Shown one piece after another: positions 14,898 through 21,755 of a DNA stretch of 53,820 nucleotides. The stretch comes from a virus, in the IMG/VR virus record IMGVR_UViG_3300025671_012102, positions 1 to 53,820 of that record. One strand, written 5' to 3'. Each line of letters opens with the position of its first letter. Position 1 is the stretch's first letter. The notes below the pieces were generated by a model. The model was not told where the DNA came from and ran no database searches. It saw nothing but the letters and a program-made list of their open reading frames with translations. The position numbers and the translations under genes are program-made.

Positions 14898-14918
14898 CCC
14901 AAAAAACAGGAGCTACTT

Positions 14919-15146
14919 ATGCCAGCAGCTAAACCACTAGATCAGCAACACATACATGACTACCGCCCACGTTTCACTGATGAGGTGCATAGGAAAATAT
15001 TGCAGCTCACAGCCGAGTTAACACGACTCAATGGGGGTGAACCTGTCCCTAAAAATGTCGTACTTCGTGCTTTAGCAGAGCGACAAATTCAACGTTTACG
15101 CCAAAGCGATTTAAACGAGATCTTAACGTCTATCCACGTCAGCTAG
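14919..15146 (+). CDS. Small early rightward protein
   Basis: A 75-residue, mostly helical protein (MPAAKPLDQQHIHDYRPRF at the start) with many Arg and Glu residues. It follows the Cro-like gene by 21 bases with AGGAG before ATG. Its place is that of CII in lambda, but there is no convincing CII-like helix-turn-helix, so it is left unassigned. Confidence 0.65.
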   Translation: MPAAKPLDQQHIHDYRPRFTDEVHRKILQLTAELTRLNGGEPVPKNVVLRALAERQIQRLRQSDLNEILTSIHVS

Positions 15147-15166
15147 AAGGGACGAAGGGGGATATT

Positions 15167-15388
15167 TTGAGCAATGAAACACAGCCCTTGTTAGTGCAAG
15201 TAAGTGACGAGTATGCGGAGGTGTTGGATTCGTTCGCTAGTGCGACGGATCAAACGCCAACGGAAGCAATGGAGCTGCTTGTTAAAGACAGCTTGGAAGA
15301 GGCTTTACGAGATCCGAGCTTCTTGCTCGATCTTCTTGAAGACTGCCAGGTATTAATGGGTAAAAAAGAGCCTCTTGTTCTTCATTAG
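15167..15388 (+). CDS. Small acidic early protein with TTG start
   Basis: A 73-residue protein, SNETQPLLVQVSDEY after the initiator. The start is TTG 15167, preceded by AAGGGGG at good distance; no in-frame ATG competes. The segment ATDQTPTEAMELLVKDSLEEAL resembles the paired helices of a ribbon-helix-helix regulator, with VQVSDEYAEVL as a possible strand. This is a weak structural guess. It is acidic overall and belongs to the rightward early operon. Confidence 0.6.
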   Translation: MSNETQPLLVQVSDEYAEVLDSFASATDQTPTEAMELLVKDSLEEALRDPSFLLDLLEDCQVLMGKKEPLVLH

Positions 15389-15410
15389 AGGGACTAGGGG
15401 AAATTGGAGC

Positions 15411-15440
15411 CAATAAAAAAGCCCGGGTGGCCGCCCGAGC
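15411..15440 (-). terminator. Terminator facing leftward transcripts
   Basis: GCCCGGG (15421-15427) and CCCGAGC (15434-15440) form a GC-rich stem. On the minus strand it includes a G-U pair and is followed by TTTTTTATTG. No minus-strand gene lies nearby, so it may stop antisense transcription from entering the immunity region. Its plus-strand tail (TTCTT) is poor. Confidence 0.5.
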
Positions 15441-15456
15441 TTCTTAACGGTTTCGT

Positions 15457-15480
15457 ATGCAAATAAAACCGTATTTCTAA
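15457..15480 (+). other. Seven-codon leader frame
   Basis: A short frame encoding MQIKPYF ends 10 bases before the next ATG, whose product starts with the same MQIK. The repeated start (ATGCAAAT(T)AAA) suggests a small duplication or a leader peptide. There is no clear ribosome binding site. Confidence 0.25.
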
Positions 15481-15490
15481 GGAATTTAGT

Positions 15491-15640
15491 ATGCAAATTA
15501 AACAGATGTTTTTCAAGTCAATTCGCAGTTTATCGGCATTTTTTATGTTTTGGGCGCCATGTTCGCTGGCATTTAAGGCGCACTTTTGGGCGTGTAAAAA
15601 ATTAGATCGTCAGCAAGTGACTAAGGCGGTGGTGTTATGA
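15491..15640 (+). CDS. 49-residue hydrophobic early protein
   Basis: A short gene with AAGGA 7 bases before ATG 15491. Its stop overlaps the ATG of the next gene (ATGA at 15637-15640), a strong sign of real translational coupling. The peptide starts MQIKQMFFKSIRSL, has a short hydrophobic centre (SAFFMFWAPCSLAF, about 14-27) and a basic tail. It may associate with the membrane. Unassigned. Confidence 0.55.
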   Translation: MQIKQMFFKSIRSLSAFFMFWAPCSLAFKAHFWACKKLDRQQVTKAVVL

Positions 15641-15912
15641 GTATGCAACTTCTTCAAACTGTTATGAGCACTCAATTTGATAATCCAAAATACAAGTTGA
15701 TGCTTGCCCAAATGGCCCATGATGCGGACGAAAATGATACGTGTCATACAGCTATTGGTGATATTGCCAAGCAGTGCTGCCTAAATCTTGGAAAGACTTT
15801 TCAGTGTATTCAAGACCTTGAGCAAGCGGGGTATATCAAGATCGAGAAAAACATCAGAGACGTTTGTTTCAAATTAAACCCTGCCCGTATATCAGAGAAA
15901 GGGGCTCATTAG
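15637..15912 (+). CDS. Winged-helix protein of the replication block
   Basis: A 91-residue protein with a winged helix-turn-helix (about 35-80): TCHTAIGDIAKQCCLNLGKTFQCIQDLEQAGYIKIE, read with a gap between helices, is the typical MarR/O-type pattern, with a final strand VCFKLNPAR. It overlaps the hydrophobic gene before it and ends 2 bases before the next ATG. The start may be the second ATG (15643). A replication-initiation or regulator role is likely by context. Confidence 0.65.
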   Translation: MSMQLLQTVMSTQFDNPKYKLMLAQMAHDADENDTCHTAIGDIAKQCCLNLGKTFQCIQDLEQAGYIKIEKNIRDVCFKLNPARISEKGAH

Positions 15913-15914
15913 TA

Positions 15915-16712
15915 ATGAGTGTAGATGCAACGCGTTGGGCTTGGTTAGCAAGCCCAGCCAAATCGTCTGAATTGCTTGTGCTGCTTTCAATGGCAGATAG
16001 AGCGGGAGAAGACCACACTTGTTGGCCTTCCATAGCTCGTATGGTCAAAGACACAAAGCTGAATGAGAAAACAGTTAATACGGCGCTTAAGGGACTTGTT
16101 GAGCAAGGTTTGATTTGTGATACCGGTCGAAGAGTTGGAAATACTGGTCGTGTAAAAGTGTATCAGTTAGTTGGTGTCTTAGGCCGTGACGAGCAGTTAG
16201 AAAAGACAGCAAGACCTAAAAAGAAGGGAAAAAAGAATACACCCGAAATAGGGGGGATTAAATCTAATACCCCCAAAAACGGAATACTTCCAATTTTACC
16301 GTCTAATACCCCCGAAATTGGGGGGACTAAATACCCCCAAAATAGGGGGTCAGAACCTATCACTTTAGAACCTAACAAAGAACCTAACACTTCTTTGAGT
16401 TCGCCTCCGGCAAACGCCTCAACAAAAACCAAACAGTCTTGTGTATTTCCAAAAGACTTTGCGGTTGATCAAACCATGGTGAATTGGCTGAACGAAAAGG
16501 GGATTACCGCACCTTGGCAACTCGAAACGGAAAAGTTTGCTAATCACCACATTGCCAAAGGTTCACTTTTCAAGGATTGGCGAGCGGCATGGCGAACGTG
16601 GATGTTGAACTCAATTAAATATCAGGTTCCAGCTCAACAGCAGGCAGCAATTAAAACTGGACGACAGGGTGTACAAGACGCGCTTGGCAACATTGATGAC
16701 ACGGATTGGTGA
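15915..16712 (+). CDS. Phage replication initiator, O/DnaT-like
   Basis: A 265-residue protein (start ATG 15915, two bases after the preceding stop; the frame is open from 15864 but that part overlaps the upstream gene). An N-terminal winged helix (about 1-85) carries the SIARMVKDTKLNEKTVNTALK helix-turn-helix. A repetitive linker (about 107-145) with NTPEIGG-like repeats is the protein reading of the DNA iterons described separately. The C-terminal part (about 178-240; TMVNWLNEKGI, FKDWRAAWRTWM) resembles the DnaT/O-type DNA-binding domain. No helicase or helicase loader gene follows, so the host helicase machinery is probably recruited. Confidence 0.75.
   Translation: MSVDATRWAWLASPAKSSELLVLLSMADRAGEDHTCWPSIARMVKDTKLNEKTVNTALKGLVEQGLICDTGRRVGNTGRVKVYQLVGVLGRDEQLEKTARPKKKGKKNTPEIGGIKSNTPKNGILPILPSNTPEIGGTKYPQNRGSEPITLEPNKEPNTSLSSPPANASTKTKQSCVFPKDFAVDQTMVNWLNEKGITAPWQLETEKFANHHIAKGSLFKDWRAAWRTWMLNSIKYQVPAQQQAAIKTGRQGVQDALGNIDDTDW
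16236..16350 (+). repeat. Four iteron-like repeats, probable replication origin
   Basis: Inside the replication gene, four repeats start at 16236, 16266, 16305 and 16330. Each begins AATAC and has a C-run; three are also palindromic, of the form CCC(C)-six bases-GGG(G), while the second lacks the G-run. Lambda-type phages carry their origin as iterons inside the initiator gene, so the arrangement suggests that the encoded protein binds here. The alternation of C-runs and G-runs also gives strong hairpin potential. Confidence 0.6.
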
Positions 16713-16727
16713 GGTGGTAAATGGGTT

Positions 16728-17051
16728 TTACGGTTTGGAAACGGCTTCGTCAAAGGTATCACCAAATTCTTTATCTTCCTCGTAGTTAGGGTTCAGGTGA
16801 TGGAGGTCAGCTAAAAGCTCAGCGTTTTTAGATTTAAGTGTTTTTAATTCAGTTTTATAAGAGTGGAGAGAGAAAAATGACCGTACTAGAACTGCTGTTA
16901 TTCCTGTTATTAACCAAAACAATTGCAGATAACTCAACTCACCTAATAGACGGGCCCCAAGATCTTGAAGAAGATACGAAATTGCACCCCAAATCAGGAC
17001 ACCACATAACGTTCGGGTATGTTTCTCGGTTTGTATTAATAAATGCTTCAT
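16728..17051 (-). CDS. Lone minus-strand membrane protein
   Basis: A 107-residue protein encoded against the direction of its neighbours. The ATG at 17051 is chosen over an upstream TTG. Two membrane helices (about 16-34 and 42-60) precede a coiled-coil tail (YKTELKTLKSKNAELLADL, about 66-84) and an acidic end. A plus-strand frame (16838-17125) covers much of the same DNA but reads less like a protein. A single opposing membrane gene within a lytic operon is typical of a gene expressed in the lysogen, for example for exclusion. No family is recognised. Confidence 0.55.
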   Translation of the reverse strand: MKHLLIQTEKHTRTLCGVLIWGAISYLLQDLGARLLGELSYLQLFWLITGITAVLVRSFFSLHSYKTELKTLKSKNAELLADLHHLNPNYEEDKEFGDTFDEAVSKP

Positions 17052-17232
17052 CGGCAACAATATCCTATTCAGTTGTTAAGTTAGGGATGTCTATAGCTCT
17101 AATGCTTGGGATACAGCCAGCGTAGGTTATCGCACATTTATTGATCAAAAAAGTATTTTAAGGGACTCAGGGCAAGGGGCGTAGTGTCCCGAAAACCACG
17201 GACATTACGATTTGAATTGCAGGTGAAGCGGT

Positions 17233-17634
17233 ATGACAGAAAAGAAAACGGTTCAAGTATTGCCCAGTATTTTCAAAGGGCTTAGCAAGCAAGAGGTTGA
17301 TGAGTTGGCTAAATGCGCACCAATTGAAAGCTTACGAACTGAAAGATTGAAGCAGCGCTCGCTAGGTTTGCTAGATGATTTACGAAGAGACTTTGTAGAG
17401 GTCAGAAAGCACAACCCAGGGCGCAAACCAATTATTTTTCTTTCACAAAAATTTTATGACGATCTTTTTTGGGCGCGAAATCCATACCATGGAGTTTTGG
17501 ATGAAATAGAGGAGACAGGGACGCTATTTGGGGCTGATTTGAAAATATTTTTAGAGCCTCCGATGCGCAATATCAAAGATAGAAACTGTAAAGGTTATTA
17601 CATCCACTGCATGAACCCTACGGTGAGAAGATGA
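17233..17634 (+). CDS. Early phage protein upstream of ninB
   Basis: A 133-residue soluble protein starting MTEKKTVQVLP, with an alpha-helical first half and mixed second half (KPIIFLSQKFYDDLFW; KGYYIHCMNP). Its stop overlaps the ninB start by four bases (ATGA). It is therefore part of the recombination (nin-like) block. No family is recognised. Confidence 0.65.
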   Translation: MTEKKTVQVLPSIFKGLSKQEVDELAKCAPIESLRTERLKQRSLGLLDDLRRDFVEVRKHNPGRKPIIFLSQKFYDDLFWARNPYHGVLDEIEETGTLFGADLKIFLEPPMRNIKDRNCKGYYIHCMNPTVRR

Positions 17635-18086
17635 AAGCAGCAAAAGCAGATATCACAATAGAAATTAACGGGGAAGACGACCTGCGTACCAAGATGATGC
17701 AGGCTTGGAAATTGGTTTGTAAGGGTATCAAGGCGAATGAAACCAAAGGCCCCGTCGTCCTCAAATTAGGTCGAAAAAAGAGAAATAACGGCCAGAACGC
17801 AAGGTTATGGGCAACGCTTACAGACGTGGCCACACAGTTGGAATGGTATGGCGAGAAGCTAAGCCAAGAAGATTGGAAGCATGTTTTTACCGCGGCACTG
17901 AAAAAGCAGAAAGCGGTACCGGGCATCGATGGCGGCTTTGTTGTTCTCGCAACACACACAAGCACGATGAATAAAACCGAGTTTTCAGAATTACTCGAGT
18001 TAATTTATGCGTTCGGTTCAGAGCGCGGGGTGCGTTGGAGTGATCCAGTGATGAAGTATTACGAAGAGTTGGGGCTAGTCGCGTGA
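17631..18086 (+). CDS. ninB: NinB/Orf recombination mediator
   Basis: A 151-residue homologue of lambda NinB (Orf). Matching blocks are QNARLWATLTDV (about 55-66), EWYGEKLSQEDWKHVFTAALK (about 71-91), VVLATHTSTM and EFSELLELIYAFGSERGVRWSD (about 117-138). In lambda this protein helps load recombinase on SSB-covered DNA, substituting for RecFOR. Length is normal. It overlaps its neighbours on both sides (ATGA and GTGA), showing a tight operon with the YbcO-like and RusA genes. Confidence 0.93.
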   Translation: MKAAKADITIEINGEDDLRTKMMQAWKLVCKGIKANETKGPVVLKLGRKKRNNGQNARLWATLTDVATQLEWYGEKLSQEDWKHVFTAALKKQKAVPGIDGGFVVLATHTSTMNKTEFSELLELIYAFGSERGVRWSDPVMKYYEELGLVA

Positions 18087-18391
18087 AAGTAAGATCGGAC
18101 GCAATACGCAAAAGTGCGCGCGGCCAAGATTGCGCACTAAGAATACCTGGTCATTGTAATTTTGATCCAGAGACGACGGTGTTGGCCCACGTTGGCCGTG
18201 ATCGTGGTATGTCGATGAAATGTGACGACACCATGGCGGTGTATGCATGTTCGGGGTGTCACGATGCGATAGATGGTCGAACTACTCTGCTCGATAAAGG
18301 GACTCAAGCCTTATACATTCTCGATGCACTCGAACGCACGCAAAACCACCTGATTCAATCAGGCCTTATCTCTGTTAAGGGGCAAAAATGA
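18083..18391 (+). CDS. YbcO-like (DUF1364) nuclease
   Basis: A 102-residue protein resembling E. coli DLP12 YbcO. Shared blocks: RKSARGQDCALRIPGHCN (about 9-26), PETTVLAHV (about 29-37) and YACSGCHDAIDGRT (about 54-67). The cysteine and histidine pattern (Cys17, Cys25, His36, Cys56, Cys59, His60) fits a zinc-bound HNH-like nuclease core. The start is GTG 18083, overlapping the ninB stop. Likely role: nuclease acting with NinB and RusA on recombination intermediates. Confidence 0.85.
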   Translation: MKVRSDAIRKSARGQDCALRIPGHCNFDPETTVLAHVGRDRGMSMKCDDTMAVYACSGCHDAIDGRTTLLDKGTQALYILDALERTQNHLIQSGLISVKGQK

Positions 18392-18798
18392 AATACGGTC
18401 GTGAAGTGACGTTCACTATCCCTGAAGCATCGATCCTGCTTAATGTGTGGCAGCGGATGCACTGGAATAAGCGTCGCGAATATCACAAAGAGTTATGTTG
18501 GAACGTACGTGCTGCGCTAGAAAGCGAAGGTTACCAGCGCCTAAGTCCCTTTAAAAAATGCAAGATCGAAATAGACCGCTATTCCTCAGTGTTGGGCGAC
18601 TGGGATGGCGTAATGGGAGGACTTAAACCTTTATTTGATACGTTAGTCGTCTGTACCAAAACAAACCCGCTTGGGCTTGGCGTTATCGAAGACGACAACC
18701 CCAAATGCATCATTGAATGCCCAGTTATTAGACAACACAAATCAACACGTAAAGCGGCCTCGACAGTCGTGACAATTACAGAAATATTGGAGGCCTAA
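18388..18798 (+). CDS. rusA: RusA-type Holliday junction resolvase
   Basis: A 136-residue RusA-family endonuclease. Acidic metal ligands are visible at Asp71 and Asp73 (LGDWDGVMGGLK) with Lys80, Asp84, and Asp102/103 in GVIEDDNP, matching the family's D-x-D...K...D arrangement. The N-terminus has the typical SILLNVWQRMHW substrate loop. It cuts four-way junctions formed during recombination and thus trims DNA before packaging. It overlaps the previous gene by four bases, and the next gene starts 2 bases after. Confidence 0.9.
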   Translation: MKYGREVTFTIPEASILLNVWQRMHWNKRREYHKELCWNVRAALESEGYQRLSPFKKCKIEIDRYSSVLGDWDGVMGGLKPLFDTLVVCTKTNPLGLGVIEDDNPKCIIECPVIRQHKSTRKAASTVVTITEILEA

Positions 18799-18799
18799 C

Positions 18800-19699
18800 A
18801 TGCAATATTTATCAGCTCGCCAAATGTGGCACGACGCATTCTACTCGCGTAGTGCAAATGACCAGCTGCTAGAGATCAATCGATCTAATGCAAACTTACT
18901 TAGACGGAAACCGGTAATGAACGAGACACAGACACGTGGACCAGCGGACAATTCCTCTCGTGTGATGCACATGGCAAAAGCAGGGCGCGTACAGTCAGAG
19001 ATAGCGAAGTTACCCGCACATTTACAAGCATTTGGTATGTATTGCTGGGCACCGAAAGAACAGGACACGTTACCAACCTATAAACACCATAACGAGATTG
19101 CCAACGCGCTAGCCCGTGAGATCAAAGAGAAGTTTCCACAGGAATACAGCTATTACACCAGTCGCGTGAGTATCGTAGTTCTGAACGTACTCAAATACGA
19201 GTTTGAGCGCGATAAGGGGCGCAAACCGCAGAACATCGACATTACTCTATCAGGTGCCATGGCGATGTCAAAAGAAAAAGTACAGGCGCAATGGGGACAC
19301 ATCATTAAGCACATTCGCTGCTGTATTCGAGATATGCATTTAGCAACTGATACAGATAAAAATCTATCAATTGGCATTCTGCATTTATTAAAAGAGTGGC
19401 AAACACAGACCGGTGCTGAAGCCACAGAAAAGCATTCAGTTATAGCAAGCCTCGCTTTGAAGTCATTTGCTCACCAAGACCAAGCCTATTTATTCTCGGC
19501 AAGTGAAGAGCGTAAACCAGTGAAGCAATCGAAACCACTTTATACGCAAGAATACCTAAGCTGGCGCGTGGGTGTAGCGCAAGCTAACTGGAGGCGTGAC
19601 GGCTGGCAAGATGCGCTTGACCAGATGACGACTGTATTAAATCAATGGGCAAGAGAATCGTTGGAGACAATTAGTATTCATAAAAAAGCCAGCATTTAG
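18800..19699 (+). CDS. Protein in late-regulator position, function unknown
   Basis: A 299-residue protein with a strong GGAGG ribosome binding site 7 bases before ATG 18800. It ends the early rightward operon, where lambdoid phages place the Q antiterminator. The sequence is mostly helical; ALEANALAREIKEKF-like and WRRDGWQDALDQMTTVLNQW (about 267-286) stretches stand out, and MAMSKEKVQAQWGHIIKHI (about 154-172) may be DNA-contacting. No zinc finger or clear Q signature is seen. Late regulation is proposed from position alone; the strong terminators at 22440 and 22514 before the lysis genes would need an antiterminator. Confidence 0.6.
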   Translation: MQYLSARQMWHDAFYSRSANDQLLEINRSNANLLRRKPVMNETQTRGPADNSSRVMHMAKAGRVQSEIAKLPAHLQAFGMYCWAPKEQDTLPTYKHHNEIANALAREIKEKFPQEYSYYTSRVSIVVLNVLKYEFERDKGRKPQNIDITLSGAMAMSKEKVQAQWGHIIKHIRCCIRDMHLATDTDKNLSIGILHLLKEWQTQTGAEATEKHSVIASLALKSFAHQDQAYLFSASEERKPVKQSKPLYTQEYLSWRVGVAQANWRRDGWQDALDQMTTVLNQWARESLETISIHKKASI

Positions 19700-19704
19700 C
19701 TGGC
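19682..19704 (-). terminator. Terminator for the minus-strand cassette
   Basis: GCCAGC (19688-19693) pairs with GCTGGC (19699-19704) around ATTTA. On the minus strand it is followed by TTTTTTATG. It sits 26 bases past the stop of the gene at 19730 and overlaps the end of the plus-strand gene. Confidence 0.75.
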
Positions 19705-19729
19705 CTAATAGGTGAACAATATCCTTAAC

Positions 19730-19954
19730 TCACTGCGCTGTTATTGATAGTACCTCGATTTGGTAATTTTTCTTGTAAGCCTCTTCATCCGAATCATTTC
19801 TATCCTGTGATGGTATTAGGACGTTATCGGGAATATGCTTCTTTTTTATAGAAAAAAGGATATAGGTTATGTCAGGCTTTCTTGATAACTCTATTATCAT
19901 AGAAAGCTTTTCATCTTTGTATTTATAATCAATTAACCAATTTTTCTTTTCCAT
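19730..19954 (-). CDS. Small minus-strand protein, possible cargo
   Basis: A 74-residue protein beginning MEKKNWLIDYKYKDEKLS. ATG 19954 has GGAG 6 bases upstream and is preferred over upstream starts that run into the dyad at 19990. The protein appears to be a small alpha/beta fold with charged loops. It has its own terminator (19682-19704), and a large dyad lies just before it, so it looks like an independent, regulated unit. No family is recognised. Confidence 0.5.
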   Translation of the reverse strand: MEKKNWLIDYKYKDEKLSMIIELSRKPDITYILFSIKKKHIPDNVLIPSQDRNDSDEEAYKKNYQIEVLSITAQ

Positions 19955-19973
19955 ACAATACTCCATCTTGATT

Positions 19974-20038
19974 AGTGCGCACTTTCCGTACGCAGTGCGC
20001 ATCGTGCGCACTGCGTATTTTTATCTGAGTCGTATAAT
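19974..20038. promoter_or_regulatory. Large dyad with a consensus -10 nearby
   Basis: ACGCAGTGCGCA (19990-20001) and TGCGCACTGCGT (20005-20016) form a perfect 12-bp inverted repeat with a three-base centre. A further palindrome, AGTGCGCACT (19974-19983), repeats its core. A perfect TATAAT lies at 20033-20038 on the plus strand, but no good -35 precedes it. The block may be an operator, or a plus-strand terminator (ATTTTTAT follows). It lies between two minus-strand genes. Confidence 0.45.
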
Positions 20039-20058
20039 ACAGAATAGCGTAATAGACT

Positions 20059-20883
20059 TTATGAAAAAACTTTTTTTAGCAAATCTTCTTCTTTATCTAA
20101 AGCTGCTTCCGGCATTTTTTCAATGTGCCTTTGGCAGTAAGTGTTTAGACTTTCAACATCTTGATATTTTTCAGGGTTAGATAATCTAAAAAGCTCATGT
20201 AAAATTTTTTTAACGCTATCTCTATAAGTTATCAGAGTTCTATCAGGGTTTACATCAATGGAGCATAGGATCACAGCTTCCATGTAAATTTCACTTATAA
20301 TATCGATTACACTTAAAGCAAACCTATTTATTTCTCGTTGATCTTCATCCGATAGATCACTTGATATGAGACATCTATTTCTAGTATATTTTTTCTCCAT
20401 TTTTTCGAAGATAACGCGCCCTTCACTCTTCGATAAAGTTGAGGCTTTCATTGCTGATGTTTTAAGCCCGCATACAATATTTATTTTTCTTTCTGTTGAT
20501 AACTTGTTTTTCCAATCATTGACGTTAAACCAACCAAAGGCCAGCAGGCCAACAGTGCCGAGTCCGGCGAGCATTGAGCCAACCATAGTCCAAAAATCGG
20601 TAGCGTCCTTGTAGCAAAGCGCAAGTGCAATTGTCGCCCCAAGCGCAGCGCCCGTTATTAGGGTTAGTCCTTCGTTAAGGAGGAAGTCAATTATGTGGCT
20701 TAGTACAGATTTTGGAGGTGAAAGCTTCTTTTCCATTTGGCATTGTTCCGTGTTGGTTCGATTGTTCACGCTTGCACTTCTCATCTTTAGTACAAAGTTA
20801 AGAAGGGGAGGTGTTGCGTAGCGTTTAAATAATATGTACATTTTAATTCTGTTTAGGGAAGTTAACACATACCAATCAATCAT
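20059..20883 (-). CDS. Two-helix membrane protein of unknown function
   Basis: A frame of 274 codons. The true start is uncertain: ATGs lie at codons 1, 15, 34 and 50, none with a strong ribosome binding site; codon 34 or 50 would give 241 or 225 residues and remove an unconvincing N-terminus. Two adjacent membrane helices (about 73-90 and 97-118, full frame) are followed by a helical soluble domain (about 125-274). The gene is AT-rich, opposes the late operon and is divergent from the gene at 20899. It looks like cargo. No family is recognised. Confidence 0.55.
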   Translation of the reverse strand: MIDWYVLTSLNRIKMYILFKRYATPPLLNFVLKMRSASVNNRTNTEQCQMEKKLSPPKSVLSHIIDFLLNEGLTLITGAALGATIALALCYKDATDFWTMVGSMLAGLGTVGLLAFGWFNVNDWKNKLSTERKINIVCGLKTSAMKASTLSKSEGRVIFEKMEKKYTRNRCLISSDLSDEDQREINRFALSVIDIISEIYMEAVILCSIDVNPDRTLITYRDSVKKILHELFRLSNPEKYQDVESLNTYCQRHIEKMPEAALDKEEDLLKKVFS

Positions 20884-20898
20884 AATATGGAGATTTAT

Positions 20899-21339
20899 AT
20901 GTCAGATTCTTTTGTCTTAGAAGCATTGTTTATCCAACAGCGTCTTCAGATATTATCCATGGCCGATTCATTCCCTGATTTTTATGTGTATGCGTGGGAA
21001 GAGGGTATCTACCCTTACTTAGAAGATACAGATGGAACAGTCGTTAGAAAACCTCACGAACCTTATGAGTCTTGCTTCCGCTACGGTAGGTTAATGGTTA
21101 AGTCAGTTACAGAGTTTATAGATGGGAAATGGATCAATAACGAAACTATCACATTTAGAGACCTTGAGCGTCAATTCAAAGGGTATGAGCCACATAAGCT
21201 GCAAAAAGTTTGCAGGTACTTATTTTTAAAGGGGGCGTTTGATGATGAGCTGTGGAATAGTTTTATCACACCTCAGTGCTCTTCGTCCGCTTATGGAATA
21301 AAAGCAGACTACGACTCAAGCTCTATCTATTTTATTTGA
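20899..21339 (+). CDS. Small plus-strand protein, unknown
   Basis: A 146-residue soluble protein starting MSDSFVLEALFIQQRLQ. ATG 20899 has GGAG 7 bases upstream; an in-frame ATG at 20887 lacks such a site. The sequence is rich in aromatic residues (FPDFYVYAWEEGIYPY) and ends in a Ser/Tyr-rich tail. No motif is recognised. It starts close to, and diverges from, the membrane protein gene at 20883. Confidence 0.6.
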   Translation: MSDSFVLEALFIQQRLQILSMADSFPDFYVYAWEEGIYPYLEDTDGTVVRKPHEPYESCFRYGRLMVKSVTEFIDGKWINNETITFRDLERQFKGYEPHKLQKVCRYLFLKGAFDDELWNSFITPQCSSSAYGIKADYDSSSIYFI

Positions 21340-21370
21340 TTTAGACAACTAGATGTTCACGGAGGAACAC

Positions 21371-21529
21371 ATGGAACAACTAAAGCAATTGCTCGACAAC
21401 CTAGAGCTCATTTCATTTCAAGACATTTCAGAGATCCCCGAAGACAAGCAGCATGAGGTGGCCGAGCAGATAGAGCGGCTGCAAGATAACCTAAAGCAAT
21501 TGAGTGAACGTAAGGAATATCATGGATAG
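21371..21529 (+). CDS. 52-residue coiled-coil peptide
   Basis: A short gene with GGAGG 5 bases before ATG 21371. The peptide is almost entirely charged helix: MEQLKQLLDNLELISFQDI followed by EQIERLQDNLKQLSERKE, with leucine/isoleucine heptads. Its stop overlaps the start of the next gene by eight bases. The strong ribosome binding site and coupling support it. Confidence 0.6.
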   Translation: MEQLKQLLDNLELISFQDISEIPEDKQHEVAEQIERLQDNLKQLSERKEYHG

Positions 21530-21755
21530 AATTTCAGCACTAAATATGTATCGATTAAATCAGCTTGATAGATGTGAAATAACCGAATGTGAAGAAGGTG
21601 TCTTCAATATTAAAATTTTTGGAATAGAAGAAGATGGCGAATTCCTTACAGAAGACGGTGCGATATTGCCAATGCGTATTGCAGAGAAATCCTATGCGAT
21701 GCTTATGGCTAGACGCATAGGATTTAAGCCAGATGAGATTGAATTTATAAAATGA
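21522..21755 (+). CDS. Small acidic protein
   Basis: A 77-residue protein beginning MDRISALNMYRLNQ; ATG 21522 has AAGGA 6 bases upstream. It is acidic and probably forms a small beta-rich fold (CEEGVFNIKIFG; EDGAILPMRIA). It overlaps both neighbours (8 bases before, ATGA after), so it belongs to a three-gene unit ending with the membrane protein at 21752. Unknown function. Confidence 0.55.
   Translation: MDRISALNMYRLNQLDRCEITECEEGVFNIKIFGIEEDGEFLTEDGAILPMRIAEKSYAMLMARRIGFKPDEIEFIK

Noticed and set aside
16236-16350. CRISPR-like array
   Set aside because: The repeats are short, unevenly spaced (30, 39, 25 bases) and lie within a coding frame; iterons fit better.
16838-17125. Plus-strand frame of 95 codons opposite the lone membrane gene
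   Set aside because: It has a hydrophobic start but the rest reads poorly; the minus-strand protein has a more coherent two-helix plus coiled-coil layout. Not fully excluded.
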